64,000 nt of DNA. It comes from Micromonospora chokoriensis (GTDB lineage Bacteria > Actinomycetota > Actinomycetes > Mycobacteriales > Micromonosporaceae). Position 1 is the stretch's first letter. The number at the start of each line of letters is the position of its first letter. Where the stretch lies: positions 1,860,001-1,924,000 of the forward strand of contig NZ_LT607409.1 of assembly GCF_900091505.1 (NCBI RefSeq), written 5' to 3'. Of the stretch, positions 7,989 through 16,457 are shown piece after piece. Under the pieces are notes generated by a model that saw nothing but the letters and a program-made list of their open reading frames with translations, ran no database searches and had not been told where the DNA came from. A program made the position numbers and the translations under genes.

Positions 7989-8405
7989 GGGGGCCTCCTC
8001 GGGCTGAGGGGTGTCGACTCACGGCAAATGGGGTGACCCGACCCGAGTGATGATAGGGCCAACGTCACCCGCGCGTGGCAAGTCCGTTACACAAGGCGGA
8101 AGTATTTCCCGCTCCGTCGCACCAATGCCGGACCGGTTGTCCGTCGTGTGCGTTTGACTTTCCGCTGGCGCGCTGATCCACGATGGATCACCTGATCGGA
8201 GGGCATGCCGGACGTTCGGTCGGCCCGCACCGTCGGGCAGTCGTACCGGCGTGCCGAAGCGCTTGCGGACCCCGCCGCCCGTCCCATCGGCAGGACCCGG
8301 TCGAACCGCCGGTGGCACATCAGGCAGTCCCGTGGATGGGACTCTCGTCGGAGTCGCCACCCGGGCGCTCGGTCAGCTGACGGGCGTGGCCCGTCGTCGC
8401 CCGCT
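7989..8405. other. divergent intergenic region: sigma operon / acyl ligase
   Basis: A gene-free gap holding both divergent promoters. A palindrome TGATCCA-cga-TGGATCA lies at 8174-8190. An open frame continuous with the ligase gene extends back to 8205, but its codon use is unlike a gene. No terminator or RNA gene was seen. Confidence 0.5.
8174..8190. promoter_or_regulatory. 17-bp palindrome, candidate operator
   Basis: Perfect inverted repeat TGATCCA / TGGATCA with a 3-bp spacer in the divergent region between the sigma gene and the ligase. The binding factor is unknown. Confidence 0.3.
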
Positions 8406-10049
8406 GTGACAGACTCGATCACCGTGCAGGACGCCTCGGTACACCCCGCGCCGAACCTCGCCGACCGGGTCCGCCGGGCGGCACACGACCGCGCCGACCG
8501 GGCCGCGCTGCACTGGCGCGACCAGACGCTCAGCTGGTCCGACCTGGACGCCGCTGTGGACGCCGCCGCGCGTGGCCTCTCCACCGTCGCCCCGCACACC
8601 GACCCCGGCGGTACGCCACCACGCGTCGCGATCGCGCTGCCGAACACCATCGACTTCGTGGTCACCTGGCTCGGCGCCCTGCGCGCGGGCCTGGTCGCCG
8701 TGCCGGTCAACCCCGGGTTCACCGCACCGGAACTGCGGCACGTGTTGTCCGACTCCGGCGCGTCGGTGCTCGTCGCCACCGACCGGGTCCGAAGCCTCGT
8801 CGCCGACCTGACCGCCGAGCTGCCCGCGCTCGTCGCCGTGCACGGCACGCCGCCGACAGCCGACTCGCCCGGCCCGGCCCGCCCGCGCCGAGGCGGCACC
8901 GACCTGGCCGTACTGCTGTACACCTCCGGCACCGAGGGGCGGCCCAGGGGCGCGATGCTCTCGCACCGGGCGCTGCTCGCCAACCTCCAGCAGGTCGACG
9001 GGATCGAACCCCCGGTGGTCGGGCCGGCGGACACCGTGCTGCTCGCGTTGCCGCTGTTCCACGCGTACGGGCTCAACTCGGGGCTCGGCGCGGTCATCGA
9101 CAACGGCGCGACCGGGGTGCTGCTCGACGAGCCGGGCCCGACCGCCGGGCTAGACGACATCGCCCGGCACCGGGTCACCGTGCTGGTCGGCGTACCGTCG
9201 ATGTTCCTGACCTGGGCCGACGCCCCCACGGCCCGCGCGGCGACCGCGTCGGTGCGGGTGGCGGTCTGTGGCGCGGCGCCGCTGGAACCCCCGGTCGCGG
9301 CGCGCTTCACCGAGGCCACCGGGCATCAGGTGCACATCGGGTACGGCCTCACCGAGACCGCCCCGGTGCTGACCTCCACCCTGGTGGGTGGTGTAGCCAA
9401 GGCCGGCTCGATCGGCCGTCCCCTGCCCGGGGTGGGGTTACGCCTGGTCGGCGCCGACGGGACGGACCTCTGGCGCGACGGGGTCGCCGTACCCGACGAC
9501 GACCCGGACGAGCTGGACATCTCCGAGATGACGCCGGGCACCGACCCGGGGCAGATCGTCGTGCGTGGCCCCAACCTCTTCGACGGCTACTGGCCCGACG
9601 GTCGGGGTGGGCCGGGTGCCGACGGCTGGTGGGGCACCGGGGACATCGCCTACGCCGACGAGGACGGGGACCTCTTCCTGGTCGACCGGCTCGGCGAGCT
9701 GATCCTGGTCAACGGGTTCAACGTCTATCCGCACGAGGTCGAGCTGGTGCTCGCCGGGCACCCCCGGGTGGCCGAGTCGGCGGTACTGGGTGTGCCGCAC
9801 CCGCGGACCGGCGAGACTGTGCGGGCGTACGTGGTGCCGAAGCCGGGGCGACCGGTGACCAGCGACGACCTGCTCGCGCACTGCGCACGGAACCTCGCCC
9901 GCTTCAAGTGCCCGACCGCCGTCGAGATCGTCGACGCCCTGCCCCACTCGGCGATCGGCAAGGTACGCAAGACTGATCTCCGGTCGGCGGCCCCGGCCGG
10001 CCGGCCCGCACCCGCCGACACCCGCACGGAGGTACCCGATGGCCACTGA
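8406..10049 (+). CDS. AMP-dependent synthetase/ligase (acyl-CoA synthetase-like)
   Basis: An ANL-superfamily adenylating enzyme of about 547 residues. The P-loop is LLYTSGTEGRPRGAMLSH, the adenine-binding motif GYGLTETAPVL, the hinge region DLFLVDRLGELILVNGFNVYP, and the catalytic Lys sits in HSAIGKVRKTDL. It should activate a carboxylate, probably a fatty acid, to acyl-AMP and then acyl-CoA. GTG 8406 is preferred because the open frame upstream to 8205 looks non-coding; GTG 8424 is also possible. The next gene overlaps it by 11 bases, so ligase, glutaredoxin-like and HAD genes look like one transcript. Confidence 0.88.
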   Translation: MTDSITVQDASVHPAPNLADRVRRAAHDRADRAALHWRDQTLSWSDLDAAVDAAARGLSTVAPHTDPGGTPPRVAIALPNTIDFVVTWLGALRAGLVAVPVNPGFTAPELRHVLSDSGASVLVATDRVRSLVADLTAELPALVAVHGTPPTADSPGPARPRRGGTDLAVLLYTSGTEGRPRGAMLSHRALLANLQQVDGIEPPVVGPADTVLLALPLFHAYGLNSGLGAVIDNGATGVLLDEPGPTAGLDDIARHRVTVLVGVPSMFLTWADAPTARAATASVRVAVCGAAPLEPPVAARFTEATGHQVHIGYGLTETAPVLTSTLVGGVAKAGSIGRPLPGVGLRLVGADGTDLWRDGVAVPDDDPDELDISEMTPGTDPGQIVVRGPNLFDGYWPDGRGGPGADGWWGTGDIAYADEDGDLFLVDRLGELILVNGFNVYPHEVELVLAGHPRVAESAVLGVPHPRTGETVRAYVVPKPGRPVTSDDLLAHCARNLARFKCPTAVEIVDALPHSAIGKVRKTDLRSAAPAGRPAPADTRTEVPDGH

Positions 10050-10293
10050 CGCCCGGCTCGCCCTGATCACCCGACCCGGCTGCCACCTGTGCGACGACGC
10101 CAAGGCGGCGCTCGACCGGGTGGTGGCGGTCACCGGCGACAAGTGGGTCGAGTGGGACGTCACCGGTGACGACGGCCTGGAACGGGAGTACGGGGACCGG
10201 CTGCCGGTGGTGATGCTGGACGGCAAGGAGCACGGTTACTGGCGGGTCGAGGAGGACCGGCTGCTGCGGGACCTGACCACGCCGCAGCTCTGA
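10039..10293 (+). CDS. glutaredoxin family protein
   Basis: An 84-residue thioredoxin-fold protein with the redox motif CHLC in RPGCHLCDDAK and the cis-proline in DRLPVVMLDG. This is the actinobacterial DUF836/glutaredoxin-like family, which probably reduces disulfides or mixed thiols in the cytoplasm. It overlaps the end of the ligase gene by 11 bases. I recall a glutaredoxin-like gene near rex in Streptomyces too, suggesting a link with redox homeostasis. Confidence 0.88.
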   Translation: MATDARLALITRPGCHLCDDAKAALDRVVAVTGDKWVEWDVTGDDGLEREYGDRLPVVMLDGKEHGYWRVEEDRLLRDLTTPQL

Positions 10294-10314
10294 AACGGGG
10301 CCTAGGGTGCTCTG

Positions 10315-10977
10315 ATGACCACCGCGCACCCGCATCTCGTCTGGGACTGGAACGGCACCCTGCTCAACGACCTCAGCCTGGTGGTGTCCGCCACCAACGT
10401 CGTGTTCGCCAGCCTCGGCGGGCCGACGGTCACCCCTGACGAGCACCGGGTGCGGTTCCGCCGGCCGATCGCCGAGTACTACGCCGAGGTGCTCGGGCAG
10501 GCCGTGGACGCCGACGAGTTCGGCCGACTCGACCGGATCTTCCACGACGCGTACCGCACCGGCCTGACGACCTGTGAGCTGGCCGCCGACGCGCGCGCGG
10601 CGATGGCCGCGTGGCCCGGCAGCCAGAGTCTGCTCTCCATGTGGTTCCACGAGGAGCTGGTGCCGGCCGTGCACACGTACGGGTTGACCGGCCACTTCAC
10701 CCGGGTCGACGGCCTGCGGGCCACGGTCGGCGGCGACCGTAAGGCCGAGTCGCTCAAACTGCACCTGGCCGAGCTGGGCCTGGACGGCACCTCGGTGGTG
10801 CTGATCGGTGACTCCATCGACGACGCGGACGCGGCGACCGCCGTGGGCGGCCGGGCGGTCCTCTACACCGGCGGGTTCACCGACCCGGCCCGGCTGCGCG
10901 CCTCCGGTCACCCGGTGGCCGACACCCTCACCGACGCGGTGACCCTGGCCCGGCAGGTCAGTTCCGCAGATAGGTGA
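10315..10977 (+). CDS. HAD family hydrolase (phosphoglycolate phosphatase-like)
   Basis: A 220-residue HAD enzyme. The expected DxDGT motif appears as WDWNGTLLND, so the second aspartate is replaced by Asn. Further motifs are a conserved Lys in GGDRKAESLKL and the acidic VLIGDSIDDADAA. The DxN change is seen in a subset of this family and may alter the leaving-group step, so substrate and activity are open. Its 3' end overlaps the convergent response-regulator gene by 20 bases. Confidence 0.85.
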   Translation: MTTAHPHLVWDWNGTLLNDLSLVVSATNVVFASLGGPTVTPDEHRVRFRRPIAEYYAEVLGQAVDADEFGRLDRIFHDAYRTGLTTCELAADARAAMAAWPGSQSLLSMWFHEELVPAVHTYGLTGHFTRVDGLRATVGGDRKAESLKLHLAELGLDGTSVVLIGDSIDDADAATAVGGRAVLYTGGFTDPARLRASGHPVADTLTDAVTLARQVSSADR

Positions 10978-11611
10978 GGACGGCCAGCACCCGACGGTGC
11001 TGCTCGGTGTCCGGTGGCAGGGTGAGCTTGGTGAAGATGTTGCGCACGTGCTTCTCCACCGCCCCGTCGCTGACCACCAGGGCACGCGCGATGGCGGTGT
11101 TCGAGCGCCCCTCGGCCATGAGGGCGAGCACCTCGCGTTCGCGGGGGGTCAGCTCGCGCAGCGGGTCGTCCCGGCGACGTCGGGCGAAGAGCTGACCCAC
11201 CACCTCCGGGTCGAGCACCGTGCCGCCGGCCGCCACCCTGCGCAACGCGTCCAGGAACTCGTCGATCGCGGCCACCCGGTCCTTGAGCAGGTAGCCGATC
11301 CCACCACCGGAGCCGCCGGTGGTGGCGAGCAGATCATCGGCGTACGAGACCTCGACGTACTGGGAGAGCACCAGGATCGGGGTACGCGGCACCAGCCGGC
11401 GGGCCTCCACCGCCGCCCGCAGCCCCTCGTCGGTGTGTGACGGCGGCATCCGGACGTCGACGATCGACACGTCGGGCTGATGCTCCACCACCGCACCGAC
11501 CAGCGCGTCGCCGTCCCCGACGGCGGCCACCACCTGGTGTCCGCTCTCGGTCAGCAGCCGGACCAGCCCTTCGCGGAGCAGGACGGCGTCGTCGGCGATC
11601 ACGATGCGCAT
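10958..11611 (-). CDS. LuxR/NarL-family response regulator
   Basis: The receiver domain starts MRIVIADDAVLLREGL, with the phospho-acceptor Asp in VSIVDVRMPP near residue 54, and is followed by a LuxR helix-turn-helix (LTPREREVLALMAEGRSNTAIARALVVS). ATG 11611 matches the start of the receiver fold. A GTG at 11656 overlaps the kinase stop as GTGA and would add 15 residues, so coupling from there is also plausible. It pairs with the histidine kinase just upstream. The regulon is unknown. Confidence 0.9.
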   Translation of the reverse strand: MRIVIADDAVLLREGLVRLLTESGHQVVAAVGDGDALVGAVVEHQPDVSIVDVRMPPSHTDEGLRAAVEARRLVPRTPILVLSQYVEVSYADDLLATTGGSGGGIGYLLKDRVAAIDEFLDALRRVAAGGTVLDPEVVGQLFARRRRDDPLRELTPREREVLALMAEGRSNTAIARALVVSDGAVEKHVRNIFTKLTLPPDTEQHRRVLAVLTYLRN

Positions 11612-11652
11612 GGCTGTGTTGTCTACCACGTCGGGGCCGCCTCTCGGTGGGT

Positions 11653-12957
11653 TCACAGCGGCAGGTCGGCGCGGACCTCGGTGGGGCCGCCGCTCGGGCT
11701 GACCACGGTCAGCTCACCGCCGGCCGCCCGTACCCGATCGGCGATCCCGGCGAGACCGTGACCCTTGGCGAGGTGTGCGCCGCCCTGCCCGTCGTCGCCC
11801 ACCCGCACCTCGAGGTGGGCGCCGTGCCGGGCGACGGCCACCGTGGCCTCGGTGGCCCGGGCGTGCTTGGCGACGTTCGTCAGCGCCTCGGCCACCACGA
11901 AGTACGCGGTGTTCTCCACCGCCGGGTCGAGCCGCCCGGCCGGGGTGCCGAGCTGCGGATCCACCTGCAACTCGATCGGGATCAGCCCGCGGGCGGCGAT
12001 GGCGGCCAGGGCGCTGGGCAGGCCCCTGTCGACCAGGATCGGTGGGGCGATGCCCCGGGACAGCGCCCGCAGCTCGGCCAGCGTGTCCCGGGTCTGGTTG
12101 ACCGCCTCGTCGATGGTCCGGCCGGCCGCCTCCGGGTCGGAGTCGAGCTGCATCCGGGCCCGGCTGAGGTCCATCGCCAGCCGGACCAGTCGCTGCTGGG
12201 GGCCGTCGTGGATGTCGCGTTCCAACCGGCGCAGCGCGGACGCCTCGGCGGACACGGCGGCCCGCTTCTGCTCCTCCAGCACCGTGATCCGGTCCCGCAT
12301 CTCGGCCACCCCGGTCAGCATGGCCTTGGCGAAGCTGGCCTGGAGCAGCGCGCAGCCCCGGACCACGATCGGCAGGGTGATCAGGAAGAACACCCCGAGC
12401 GCGGTGTGCAGGCCGATCCGGGCGGTGGTCGAGTCCCCCAGGCCGAGCAGTTGGGCCAGATCCTGGTCGCCCTCCCCGGACGGGTGGGGAATGGCCCAGT
12501 CGTAGGCCCAGTAGAGGGAGCCGGCGATCGCGGCGGCCCACCAGACCGTGGTCACCACGAAGGTGCCCACCCCTGCGACCAGCCGCAGGATGCCGTGCGC
12601 CAGGTCGAGCCACGACTGGGCGTCCCGGATCGGCACGAAGATCCGGCGCCAGGCGTTCGCGCCCGCCTCGGGCATCCGGTAGTTCGGCCGGATCCGGGGC
12701 TGCCGGAGCACCGCGGCCATCCGCAGCCGCTCGATGTCGGCCAGGCCACGGGCGGTGTACAGGGTGCCGCTGAGGATCGGGATGCCGATCACGGTGACGA
12801 CCAGGCCGATGCTCACCGAGAGGCCGACGACGAGGACGACGAAGCTGGCCAGCCCCAGGGGCAGGCCGAGCAGCACGTAACCGGAGTCGACGAGGAGCTG
12901 GCGAGGGATGCTCGGTGCCAGCGGCGGCCGGGCGCTGGTGGCGGCAACGGTGGTCAT
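11653..12957 (-). CDS. sensor histidine kinase (HisKA_3, NarX/DesK type)
   Basis: A 434-residue kinase. Four hydrophobic segments (about residues 25-65 and 125-195) match the actinobacterial putative sensor domain. The dimerisation/phosphoacceptor helix is RRLERDIHDGPQQRLVRLAMDLSRAR, with the His in DIHDGPQQ, and the ATPase carries DDGQGG and GHGLAGIADRV. It should sense a membrane-linked signal and phosphorylate the response regulator encoded directly downstream. No periplasmic domain is visible, so the signal is probably intramembrane. The start is ATG 12957. Confidence 0.9.
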   Translation of the reverse strand: MTTVAATSARPPLAPSIPRQLLVDSGYVLLGLPLGLASFVVLVVGLSVSIGLVVTVIGIPILSGTLYTARGLADIERLRMAAVLRQPRIRPNYRMPEAGANAWRRIFVPIRDAQSWLDLAHGILRLVAGVGTFVVTTVWWAAAIAGSLYWAYDWAIPHPSGEGDQDLAQLLGLGDSTTARIGLHTALGVFFLITLPIVVRGCALLQASFAKAMLTGVAEMRDRITVLEEQKRAAVSAEASALRRLERDIHDGPQQRLVRLAMDLSRARMQLDSDPEAAGRTIDEAVNQTRDTLAELRALSRGIAPPILVDRGLPSALAAIAARGLIPIELQVDPQLGTPAGRLDPAVENTAYFVVAEALTNVAKHARATEATVAVARHGAHLEVRVGDDGQGGAHLAKGHGLAGIADRVRAAGGELTVVSPSGGPTEVRADLPL

Positions 12958-13327
12958 GTCAGAAGGCTAGGCAGCGGAACACGCCGCCCCCATCCCGAAA
13001 CCCCGCCTCTCCGTCGTAGTGCTGCCCCTACCACCGCCGGAAGGGCCCGGATCCGGGTCGGCGCGGGATTGGTCAGAGAAGTCGGGATTGAGCAATAATC
13101 GCCCGGGCGGCGCGCGGGCGGACCCGCCGGATCGATCTTGCGGAATGGAGGTGCTGGTGAAGTTGCGTGACGCAGCGGCAAGATCGCGATTTGTGCACGT
13201 CTTCACAAGCGCCTACGCTGTGACTCCGACGCGCCCTGCTAGCACAGCCGGCAACCTCGGTCGCCAGCGGGAGTCCATAAGCGGCCGACCAGCGGAGTTG
13301 GCCGAGGATCGCACCGCACGGAGTCTC
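12958..13327. other. intergenic region between histidine kinase and rex
   Basis: Divergent promoter region. It contains the Rex operator and the candidate rex promoter near 13191-13219. The rex frame is open back to 13019, but the operator lying inside that extension and the ATG at 13328 argue that it is untranslated. Confidence 0.6.
13191..13219 (+). promoter_or_regulatory. Rex operator (ROP) over the rex-hem promoter
   Basis: TTGTGCACGTCTTCACAA at 13191-13208 differs at only two positions from the Streptomyces Rex operator TTGTGAACGCGTTCACAA (recalled). It overlaps a possible -35 (TTGTGC, 13191-13196), with TACGCT (13214-13219) 17 bp downstream as a possible -10. Rex without NADH would block this promoter. 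Confidence 0.8.
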
Positions 13328-14098
13328 ATGAGTCAGCACCGTCACCCAGGCGCGCCCGGCCGCGCCGGTGCCGTACCAGCGCTCCCGGACCTGCCCGAGG
13401 CGACCGTCGCTCGGCTCCCGGAATACCTGCGCGCGCTGCACAACCTCGCCGATGGCGGGCACGAGACAGTCTCCAGCGAGGGTCTCTCCGCCGCCGCCGG
13501 GGTCAACTCCGCGAAGCTCCGCAAGGACCTCTCCCACCTCGGCTCGTACGGCACCAGGGGAGTCGGCTACGACGTCGCGCTCCTGATCGAGCAGATCGAG
13601 TATGTGCTCGGGCTCACCCAGCGACGGGCTGTCGCCCTGGTCGGCGTGGGTAATCTCGGTCACGCCCTGGCCGGCTACGACGGCTTCGCCAGCCGAGGCT
13701 TCCGGATCGCCGCACTGCTCGACGCCGATCCCTCCCGCGTCGGCGAGGAGATCAACGGCCTGGTCGTCCGGCATGTCGACGACCTGCCCACCGTCGCCGC
13801 GGAGGAATCCCTCGCGATCGGCGTGATCGCCACCCCGGCCGCCGCCGCCCAGCAGGTCGCCGACCAACTGGTCGCCGTGGGCGTGACGAGCATCCTCAAC
13901 TTCGCGCCGTGCGTACTCTCGGTTCCGGAGGGGGTCGACGTGCGCAAGGTCGACCTCGCCATCGAGCTGCAGATTCTGTCCTTCCACGAGCACCGCAAGG
14001 CATCGCTGACCGCGCTGCCCGCCGCCGGCGGGTCCGCTTTCACCGCCCTGCCGGGCGGGTTCGCGGCCCCCGACACCCAGGAGGCGATCGGCACGTGA
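13328..14098 (+). CDS. rex: redox-sensing transcriptional repressor Rex
   Basis: A 256-residue Rex. The N-terminal winged helix is RLPEYLRALHNLADGG... SAAAGVNSAKLRKDLSHLG, and the Rossmann domain has VALVGVGNLGHALAGY, which binds NAD(H). The conserved GVGYDV and a C-terminal domain-swapped helix are present. Rex senses the NADH/NAD+ ratio and represses respiratory and haem genes when NADH is low (known in Streptomyces). ATG 13328 is chosen; the operator about 120 bp upstream implies autoregulation. The GTGA overlap with hemA means the haem genes share its control. Confidence 0.95.
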   Translation: MSQHRHPGAPGRAGAVPALPDLPEATVARLPEYLRALHNLADGGHETVSSEGLSAAAGVNSAKLRKDLSHLGSYGTRGVGYDVALLIEQIEYVLGLTQRRAVALVGVGNLGHALAGYDGFASRGFRIAALLDADPSRVGEEINGLVVRHVDDLPTVAAEESLAIGVIATPAAAAQQVADQLVAVGVTSILNFAPCVLSVPEGVDVRKVDLAIELQILSFHEHRKASLTALPAAGGSAFTALPGGFAAPDTQEAIGT

Positions 14099-15492
14099 AA
14101 CTGCTCGTCGTCGGCGCGTCCTACCGGACCGCCCCGGTCGCCACGCTGGAGCAGCTGGCCGTGCCCCCCGCCGACCTGACCCGCACCCTGGACCGCCTGA
14201 TCGCCCAGCCGTACGTCTCCGAGGCGGTGATCGTCTCCACCTGCAACCGGGTGGAGGTGTACGCCGCCGTGTCCGGTTTCCACGGCGGGCTCGGCGACGT
14301 CTGCGCCGTCCTGGCCGACCAGGCCGGCAGCCCGCCGGCGGCGCTCGCCAGCCACCTGTACGTGCACTACGACACCGCCGCCGTGGACCACGTCTTCCGG
14401 GTCGCCACCGGCCTGGACTCGATGGTCGTCGGCGAGGCGCAGATCCTCGGGCAGTTGCGCGACGCGTACCACTGGGCCACCGGCGCCGACTCGGCCGGCC
14501 GGCTGCTGCACGAGCTGATGCAGCAGGCGCTGCGGGTCGGCAAGCGGGCCCACGCCGAGACCGGCATCGACCGGGCCGGCCAGAGCGTCGTCACCGCCGC
14601 GCTGGAGTTGGCCGCCGGATACCTCGACGGCGACCTCGTCGGCCGCCCGGCCCTGGTGGTCGGCGCCGGCGCGATGGGCTCGCTCGGAGTGGCCACGCTG
14701 TCCCGACTGGGCGCCGGGCCGCTCACCGTCAGCAACCGGGGCGCCGACCGGGCCGTCCGGCTCGCCGAGTCGTACGGGGCGAGTGCCGCGCCGATGACCG
14801 AGCTGGCCGACACCCTCTCCACAGTGGACATCGTAGTGGCCGCCACCGCGTCCACCGAACCGGTCCTCACCCGTACGTTGGTCAGCGCCGCGCTGGCCGA
14901 ACGGGACCCGGCCCGGGGCCCGCTGGTCCTGCTCGACCTGGCCGTACCGCGCGACGTCGAGGAGGGCGTCGCCGAGCTGCCCGGCGTCGAGGTGATCGAC
15001 ATCGACCGGATGGCGGCACTGCTCGCCGACGGTCCGGCCGCCGCCGACGCCGCCGCCGTCGAACGGATCGTGCTGAGCGAGGTGGAGGGCTTCCTCACCT
15101 GGCTGCGCGGTGCCGACGTGGCACCCACGGTGGCCGCGCTGCGCGGTCGCGCCGACGACGTCGTCACCGCCGAGCTGCGCCGACTCGCCCAGCGTCGCCC
15201 CGACCTCGGGGACGACCTGCGAGCCGAGGTCGCCCGCACCGTGCACCGGGTCGTACAGCGGCTGCTGCACCAACCCACCGTCAAGGTCCGGCAGTTGGCT
15301 GCCGAGCCCGGCGGCGACCAGTACGCGGCCCTGCTGCGCGAACTGTTCGACCTGGAGGTCCCGCAGACCTCGCCGGTGGACACCGTTCCGGACGTGCTCA
15401 CGCCCGACCCCGGCCTGCCGTTGCCCGGCACCGACCCGATGCCCCGGGTCGACACCGCCGAGCCGACCCCGCCCACCGGAGGTGCGCGATGA
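14095..15492 (+). CDS. hemA: glutamyl-tRNA reductase
   Basis: A 465-residue GluTR. It carries the catalytic-Cys block VSTCNRVEVYA, the glutamate-recognition region VATGLDSMVVGEAQILGQ, an NADPH Rossmann motif ALVVGAGAMGSLGVATL, and a C-terminal dimerisation helix region. It converts glutamyl-tRNA(Glu) to glutamate-1-semialdehyde, the first step of C5 haem synthesis. The start GTG 14095 overlaps the rex stop, and its own stop overlaps hemC. A Pro-rich tail of about 40 residues follows the fold. Confidence 0.96.
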   Translation: MKLLVVGASYRTAPVATLEQLAVPPADLTRTLDRLIAQPYVSEAVIVSTCNRVEVYAAVSGFHGGLGDVCAVLADQAGSPPAALASHLYVHYDTAAVDHVFRVATGLDSMVVGEAQILGQLRDAYHWATGADSAGRLLHELMQQALRVGKRAHAETGIDRAGQSVVTAALELAAGYLDGDLVGRPALVVGAGAMGSLGVATLSRLGAGPLTVSNRGADRAVRLAESYGASAAPMTELADTLSTVDIVVAATASTEPVLTRTLVSAALAERDPARGPLVLLDLAVPRDVEEGVAELPGVEVIDIDRMAALLADGPAAADAAAVERIVLSEVEGFLTWLRGADVAPTVAALRGRADDVVTAELRRLAQRRPDLGDDLRAEVARTVHRVVQRLLHQPTVKVRQLAAEPGGDQYAALLRELFDLEVPQTSPVDTVPDVLTPDPGLPLPGTDPMPRVDTAEPTPPTGGAR

Positions 15493-16457
15493 CCGCCCCC
15501 CTGCGCCTCGGCACCCGGGGCAGCGCCCTGGCGATGGCCCAGTCGGGCCAGATCGCCGAAGCGTTGACCGCCGCCACCGGCCGTCCCGTCGAGCTGGTCG
15601 AGGTCGTCACGGCGGGCGACCGCTCCACCGCGCCGGTGCACCGGCTCGGCGTCGGGGTGTTCGTCTCCGCGCTGCGCGACGCCCTGGCCGCCAGGACGAT
15701 CGACTTCGCTGTGCACTCCTACAAGGATCTGCCCACGGCTGCCGACGGCGGGCTGCACATCGCGGCGGTGCCGGCCCGGCAGGACCCGCGCGACGCGCTG
15801 GTCGCCCGCGGCGGTCGGACGCTCGCCGAGCTGCCGCCCGGGGCCACCGTCGGCACCGGCGCGCTGCGCCGGATCGCCCAGTTGCACGCCCTCGGCCTGC
15901 AACTGGAGGTCACCCCGATCCGCGGCAACGTGGACACCCGACTGGCGCGGGTGCTCGGCCCCGACGCCGACCTCGACGCTGTCGTCCTGGCCCGGGCCGG
16001 GCTGGCCCGACTCGGCCGGCTCGACGTGATCACCGAATCGCTGGACCCGATGCTCATGCTGCCCGCCCCCGCCCAGGGGGCGCTCGCTGTGGAGTGCCGG
16101 GCCGACGACCAGAACCTGGTCGAGCTGCTCGCGGTGCTCGACCACGCACCGTCGCGTGCCGCGGTCACCGCGGAACGCGCGTTTCTGGCAACCCTGGAGG
16201 CCGGGTGCAGCGCACCCGTCGCCGCCTATGCCGAGCTCGCCGAAGGCGAGACCGGCGATGAGATCTACCTGCGCGGGGCGGTGATCAGCCCGGACGGCAC
16301 TCGTGACCTCCGGCTGTCCCGCACCGGAACGCCCGCCGACGCGGCGGAGATCGGTAAGGCACTCGCCGCCGAACTCCTCGACCTCGGCGCCGACTCGATC
16401 CTCGGCCACGAAGGACACACCGGCCCGGGGACCCAGCAATTTGGGAGCACAGAATGA
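15489..16457 (+). CDS. hemC: porphobilinogen deaminase (hydroxymethylbilane synthase)
   Basis: A 322-residue enzyme. It starts LRLGTRGSALAMAQSG, has the conserved HSYKDLPT and RGNVDTRL blocks, and carries the dipyrromethane-cofactor Cys in LEAGCSAPVAAYA near residue 240. It polymerises four porphobilinogens into hydroxymethylbilane in the cytoplasm. ATG 15489 overlaps the hemA stop (ATGA), and its end overlaps the next gene in the same way. Confidence 0.96.
   Translation: MTAPLRLGTRGSALAMAQSGQIAEALTAATGRPVELVEVVTAGDRSTAPVHRLGVGVFVSALRDALAARTIDFAVHSYKDLPTAADGGLHIAAVPARQDPRDALVARGGRTLAELPPGATVGTGALRRIAQLHALGLQLEVTPIRGNVDTRLARVLGPDADLDAVVLARAGLARLGRLDVITESLDPMLMLPAPAQGALAVECRADDQNLVELLAVLDHAPSRAAVTAERAFLATLEAGCSAPVAAYAELAEGETGDEIYLRGAVISPDGTRDLRLSRTGTPADAAEIGKALAAELLDLGADSILGHEGHTGPGTQQFGSTE

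Noticed and set aside
13019..13327. N-terminal extension of Rex
   Set aside because: The frame is open, but the stretch contains the Rex operator and promoter, and Rex family proteins begin near 13328.
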